DNA of 64,000 nt from Viola odorata (taxonomy: Eukaryota; Streptophyta; Magnoliopsida; Malpighiales; Violaceae), in NCBI GenBank assembly GCA_963691705.1, contig OY829546.1:10116001-10180000 (forward strand), read 5' to 3'. Shown here in pieces: positions 59,441 to 64,000 of this stretch. Position 1 is the stretch's first letter. The number at the start of each line of letters is the position of its first letter. The notes beneath the pieces were generated by a model that worked only from the letters and a program-made list of their open reading frames with translations, ran no database searches and had not been told where the DNA came from. Made by a program: the position numbers and the translations under genes.

Positions 59441-60097
59441 GCCATGCAAACAATGGAGAGAGTGAGCACTGCGCAGGGAAGTGGAGAGGTTTTGGTTAGG
59501 GTTTAAGGCAAAGAAAGGAAAGAAATTTTCGTTTCTCTTTCCGGGCGGTCTTGCGCGCCAAGTTGATTTGGATAATGGTTTCCTCCACTGAAGGAGGATG
59601 TAAAAGCCAAAACAAGCATTCGGACTTTCTTATTCTATTTAATTAAACTTTTTAAGTAGTAATTATATTTTTACTGAAAAGTGTTACCAATCTATTTTAA
59701 ACTCTTTCATATAAATAAAAGAAGGAAAAAGTATGAACGAATTTTCACATAAATAGCTTGAAAGAAGCACTTGAAAAGCTTGAAAATGGTACCGGTAGAA
59801 CGAAACAATGAAACTTATCTACAATATATGTAAAATTGATGGAAGAAAGTTACCTTAAAGGTTTTTGATGATACCACATTGCACTTTTAAATTAACAAGT
59901 GATTGTTACGTGACAATAGTAATTTAATTAATGTTAAATAATTAATTAAATTAATAATATATAATGTTAAAATATATATCCTAACAAATTGAAACAAGAA
60001 AGAGTTCGATCACAAAATTAGACTCTAATGACTAATAAAGCATTCTATAATAGTATATCATCTGCTTTTCCTACCTTACAATTACAATCCATTTAAG
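59441..60097. other. intergenic, GYRA promoter and REX1-B 3' flank
   Basis: GYRA leader and promoter with a telo-box at 59496, then A+T-rich sequence (59640-60000) with no recognisable feature up to the REX1-B stop at 60098. Confidence 0.6.
59496..59504 (-). promoter_or_regulatory. telo-box upstream of GYRA
   Basis: AAACCCTAA on the minus strand, 56-64 bases before the GYRA ATG at 59440. A related ctaaaccctac word lies inside the first codons. Confidence 0.5.
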
Positions 60098-62742
60098 TTA
60101 TTCAGCTTCAAGTGCCGCTATCTCATACTTGACTTCTTCTATGTGTTCATTTATGGTGGTCACAGCTTCTTGCACACCTCTAATGGCTTCCCTGAGAGCA
60201 TTGTCATACTCAGCATCCGCTTCCGCCTCTTCAGTTCCAGCAGCTTCGGTTATTTCATGAAGGTGCACGCACTCGTGCTCCATTGGTTTAGTAAATCTGC
60301 AGTTTTCATGGTTCACCAAACGCTCAGATGGCCGACCAGCTTTCTTCAACACCTGAATTGTTGCCGTCTTTCAAAGAACACAGCAAAAAGAAAAATCTCG
60401 TAAACTTCTTCAACATTCCACTACAATATTGGATCATAATTAGAATGAAGAAAAATCCTTCATGCAATGATCGAAGTGTCCTCCACTGGTCTCCAATGTG
60501 TGATTCGATCCTTACGAAAAACATTAGGCGGTGTAATCAGATCCAATTAGGCTAATGTGGAACCAATTCGAAACAAGCAAGGCAAGAAGAATAAATATTG
60601 TTGACAAAGCTACATCAGTAAAAAAAGTTCACAACATTGAAGATTAGATTTAAAACATGCTTTTCACTCCAGATTTCATCATAGAAACATCAATAAGAGG
60701 ATATGATGGAAGAGTCAGAACTACCAAATTCAATTTCTCTTTCTCCTGTGTTTGAATGGCTTTAAGCAGGTGAGCTAGATCAACTCGGCTGTAATCAGGG
60801 TTTAGAAACAAGGACTCCATTTCAAGGACCTACATTCAATTAGAGTGATGGAATAATAAGAACGTAGAGAAATGTAAGGGAAACAAACAAGAGCATAATA
60901 AGTTAGTGTGCCAAACCTGTTTTGAGCAGTCATTAAACTCTACTGTGATCTCACTGCAAACCTGTTGGTAAGCTAATTCCCTTCCTGAGACCATATATTC
61001 TTCGAAACCCCTGAAAAAGTTAACATTGAAACTTTCATCAGAATCCTTGTTCAGATTTATTTGGATATCGCGATAGCTAATAGATAGATGGAACAACAAC
61101 GATGGAAACTTGATTCTAATATATATCTACTTTCCAATATCCCAATTGCACATTCTCTTATCACAAAGAAAGACCAACTAGGTCTCTACGGAATGACATT
61201 CTCAAGGACTTGAATCCAGGAAAGCTCCTTGAGGCATGAAATAGTCTTCAAAAATATCCAAGAGAAACTGCAAGCAAGTTTCTTTATCCTCTGAAGGTCA
61301 GTCAATAGAGATCATCAGTTTTCTACTCCCTCATAGTAGAAGTAATGAAGAAAGCTGACAATTATTTTCATCTACAAAGTTCAAATTCGTAATGACTTGA
61401 TTCAAAAATATACCCGATTTAAACACGGAACAAATCAGGAGACATTTTCATCAAATTCAACTCATGATCAGAAATCTCAGGACTTGTAAGTGTTGAAGAT
61501 TCTAATATGACCTACATTATGAGCCTTGATTTACTTCCTAATCGGTGGCTTAATTAGTAGTTCTGTTGACCCTAATTCTTAGGCTTTTTTCTTTCCATAA
61601 TTTATGGCTTTAATTACCCTCATATGTGTATATATATGTACCAATGTAATTTGTCAAGACAGGAAGGAAATAATAGAATACTCTTCAAATTCTTACAGTA
61701 AAGACTGACTTCAAAAAGCAAGGAATGCATCTCGACGAAATAACTGACTGCTAGAATCCTAGATTCACGAGGAAGGCATGCAAATTCAAGATAATTTAAC
61801 ATCATTGTAGTCTAAGCCTAGAGATGTCATTTCACAATTCTAAGGAAGCAGGTGTAAGAAAGCGACAGAGACAAAACAAACTCGATACAAGAACATGTCT
61901 AAGAAGATCTCTCACTGGAAGCACATCAGGGATAAGTGATGTGAGGAGGTCAACTTATGTAGCCCCTCCAAAGTTTGACTAAACAGCCAGAGAACTATTA
62001 AGCGCTCAACAAGCTGCAGATCATTTGTCCTGCTCGTTGAAAATTCTGAAGCAGCAAAACCAGGAAAAGTTGCTGCCAGCTAACCGGAATAGGAAACATA
62101 ACCACGACCATATCTTAAACTTTCACATGGTCTCTCAACTCACATTAACCAAACATTTATGTCTTCTTAGTTATGCACCACATTGGCAAATGCCATATTC
62201 CACACTCGTAAATGGCTAAATGCCACACTTGTACTGAGGATCAAAAGGCAAAGAGAGGGCAAATAACAAAGCGAGCAACAGGACAATCTACTGTGGTCAC
62301 TAAAGAACACAATATCCCAAAATCATCAATTTCCCCATTTTCCATAATGTTTGAAACACCATGCCAATCAATGCTTCTAGTTCAAAGGAGCATCAGTTTA
62401 CCAGAAAACCTTCACCTTTTTTCCCCTAACAGAACCTTACCCTAATTCCTTACTTGAACCAACTACAACCCCCGAATTCACAATCTATCAACAATAAAAT
62501 CCAGAAAAACAATAACCCTATTTCTTTTCATTCATGTTCCATAAAAAAACAAACAAAAGAGTGAGAAAATAAAATGAACAGTACCGCTTGAGCTTGGCAT
62601 AAGCTTGAGCTCTCCTCTGCTGAATGTCGAGGAATCTACGGAGTAAAAGAAGCGTGTTTGAGGAATTTTCATTTTCCTCTGTTCCAGTGTCCAAGATCTC
62701 CGTCTCCGACAGTGAAATCTTCTTCTCGAAATCTTCCATCAT
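60098..62742 (-). CDS. REX1-B: REX1-B family DNA-repair protein
   Basis: Small conserved protein related to Chlamydomonas REX1-B, described as needed for repair of UV damage; the biochemical role is unknown. Four exons: 62585-62742, 60917-61010, 60725-60829, 60098-60352. They join in phase to 203 aa. Visible blocks: MMEDFEKKISLSE at the start, LRRFLDIQQRRAQAYAKLKR, GFEEYMVSGRELAYQQVCSE, VLEMESLFLNPDYSRVDLAH and LLKAIQTQEKEKLNL. The Glu/Ala-rich C-terminal end (from about residue 150) is probably coiled coil. ATG 62742 is the first ATG in frame. Intron 1 (61011-62584) is long; its part near 61550-61700 resembles the 3' end of a retrotransposon LTR but cannot be bounded. The gene sits between two gyrase A copies. 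Confidence 0.87.
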
Positions 62743-63552
62743 CTCCACCTGGCAATCACAAAACGGGGAACTCGATCCTCTGCTTTTTCTCTTTTTTCGT
62801 CAAGTCGCCTTTTTTCCCACAAAAATACCGCGCATTATAAAACTTTCGAGTTTGCATTTTGCAATTTATACGGACAGTGAAATAATGACAATTCAACAAT
62901 GTGTTAAAAAAAATTCTCAAAAAAACTATGTATTAAATCACTTTGGAATGTACAGGAGAGAACAAAAGTAATGGAAAGTAGCTTCGGAAATTATAGAGAA
63001 GCCAACATGGCACCATACGGTCTTGCATTTCCGCCGCCCAACCAGCGTCCAGCTGAATCTCTTAGAAGTATTTCGAGTATTTTTATCCGAGACATATTTC
63101 GACTTAGTTGTCATGTCCCGTTTTGCTTTCTTCCTTTAAAAAAAATATAGCAAAATAGATTGGTTTGTCAAAGGTACATTGATCAACTTGCTAATGCATA
63201 CTGAAAAGAAAAGAGCAAACAAACAGTAAAAAGTTATGAATTACTTACTTGCTTACCAAACAGCCTTATCGTATAGTATAAACAATGACCAAAAAATGGC
63301 CGTCATAAGCCCCTGTACTGTCTGAATTCTTGTGAGTTACAAAAAGCTAATTGAAAAAGAATCACAAGTGTCCCTATTCTGTTTCTACATCAGTTGTCCA
63401 GAAAGCAACAATGGCATCAGAGAAGCCATGTAAGCTCGCACTACCCCGCTTAGTTTAGTCCTACAACAATGCAACAGAGGGCTTTAAGCCAGCATTCTAA
63501 GCATCGGTCGGTATCAATTTACAGGACATGTACAAGCAATTCCTAAAATTTG
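62743..63552. other. intergenic, REX1-B promoter and second GYRA 3' UTR
   Basis: REX1-B leader and promoter on the left. The right end, about 63505-63552, is the 3' UTR of the second gyrase A copy; it shares the word tttacaggacatgtacaa with 48955-48972 below the first copy. No gene is seen between. Confidence 0.6.
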
Positions 63553-63778
63553 TTATGATGCATCTGAAAACGTTGTAAGGTTCTTCAGCCGATCCCAAAA
63601 TTTCGCTATAATGCCTCTGAAATCATTGGAAGGTTTATCTGCTTCTATCACTTGTTCTGGCAAACTTGCAACGGGTACGAGTTCCTGCACCGATTCAACA
63701 GGCTCAGGATCTGCGACAGAAATCAAAGATGCCGATTGTATCTTGCCAGCATCCTCTAACCGCATCAGAAGAACCCCC
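63553..63778 (-). CDS. GYRA: DNA gyrase subunit A, second copy, last exon only (gene continues beyond window)
   Basis: Terminal exon of a paralogous gyrase A gene. It is preceded by a splice acceptor (ttaccag|g) in the same phase as the last intron of the first copy. It encodes RGVLLMRLEDAGKIQSASLI, almost identical to RGVILMRLEHAGKIQSASLI of the first copy, then SVADPEPVE and a longer tail ending FWDRLKNLTTFSDAS. No further exon is seen in 63779-64000, so the last intron is at least 222 bp here against 89 bp in the first copy. Whether the rest of this gene is intact cannot be seen. Confidence 0.85.
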
Positions 63779-64000
63779 CTGGTAACAAGAGAATCGTTTA
63801 AACAATAAAACAAAATTAAAGCAAACCACACAAGTTTGCCCAGCTAATTCAAAAGTTATGAAACAACACTATCGAAGTGATCAGTGAATGCTTCTAGTTT
63901 TTAACTTTTATCAGGTCAATTACAAGCTTAATTGGTATTTGAACTTTTTATTTAAACAATAATATCTGCAAACCAATATCCTCAACAAATCAATGAAGAC

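Overview
The window is nuclear DNA of a flowering plant, most likely a eudicot. It holds single-copy plant genes split by many short GT-AG introns, long A+T-rich intergenic stretches, a plant L1-type LINE and Stowaway-like MITEs. Plant-only products are encoded: chlorophyll b reductase NOL, the Pol IV/V subunit NRPD7/NRPE7 and an organellar DNA gyrase A. I cannot name the species. All exon models below were built by hand from splice sites, and reading-frame phase was recounted at each junction.

Layout. 1-7.0 kb (+): NRPD7/NRPE7, then NOL (13 exons). 8.3-15.2 kb (-): a small type I membrane protein gene, then the P4-ATPase gene ALA1 (7 coding exons). 15.9-22.3 kb (+): a full-length LINE with both ORFs open, a poly(A) tail and a 16-bp target-site duplication, inserted upstream of ALA1. 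24.7-31.9 kb: CBF5 (dyskerin, +, intronless) facing NUFIP (-, 8 exons, one GC-AG intron). These two act on H/ACA and box C/D snoRNPs respectively, and both have telo-box promoters. 33.3-37.0 kb (+): ARP7 (7 exons). 38.3-41.3 kb (-): a probably mitochondrial ABC1/aarF-type kinase. 43.2-47.7 kb (-): VPS36 of ESCRT-II. 49.0-59.4 kb (-): a complete 27-exon gyrase A gene. 60.1-62.7 kb (-): a REX1-B DNA-repair-family gene. 63.55-64.0 kb (-): the last exon of a second gyrase A gene that runs off the window.

The genes do not form an operon-like system, but three relations stand out. (1) From memory, NOL, REX1-B, VPS36 and ALA1 are near neighbours on Arabidopsis chromosome 5, so an ancestral block appears stretched here by other genes and a LINE. 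(2) Two gyrase A copies flank REX1-B, and their C-terminal tails differ by a one-base indel. (3) CBF5 and NUFIP, two snoRNP biogenesis genes, are convergent neighbours with the same ribosome-biogenesis promoter element. I found no tRNA, rRNA or CRISPR, and no clearly new biological system. The least explained pieces are a decayed LEA-like open frame (42.0-42.4 kb), a segment of unknown origin (37.2-37.9 kb) and a 54-bp minisatellite in a gyrase intron.
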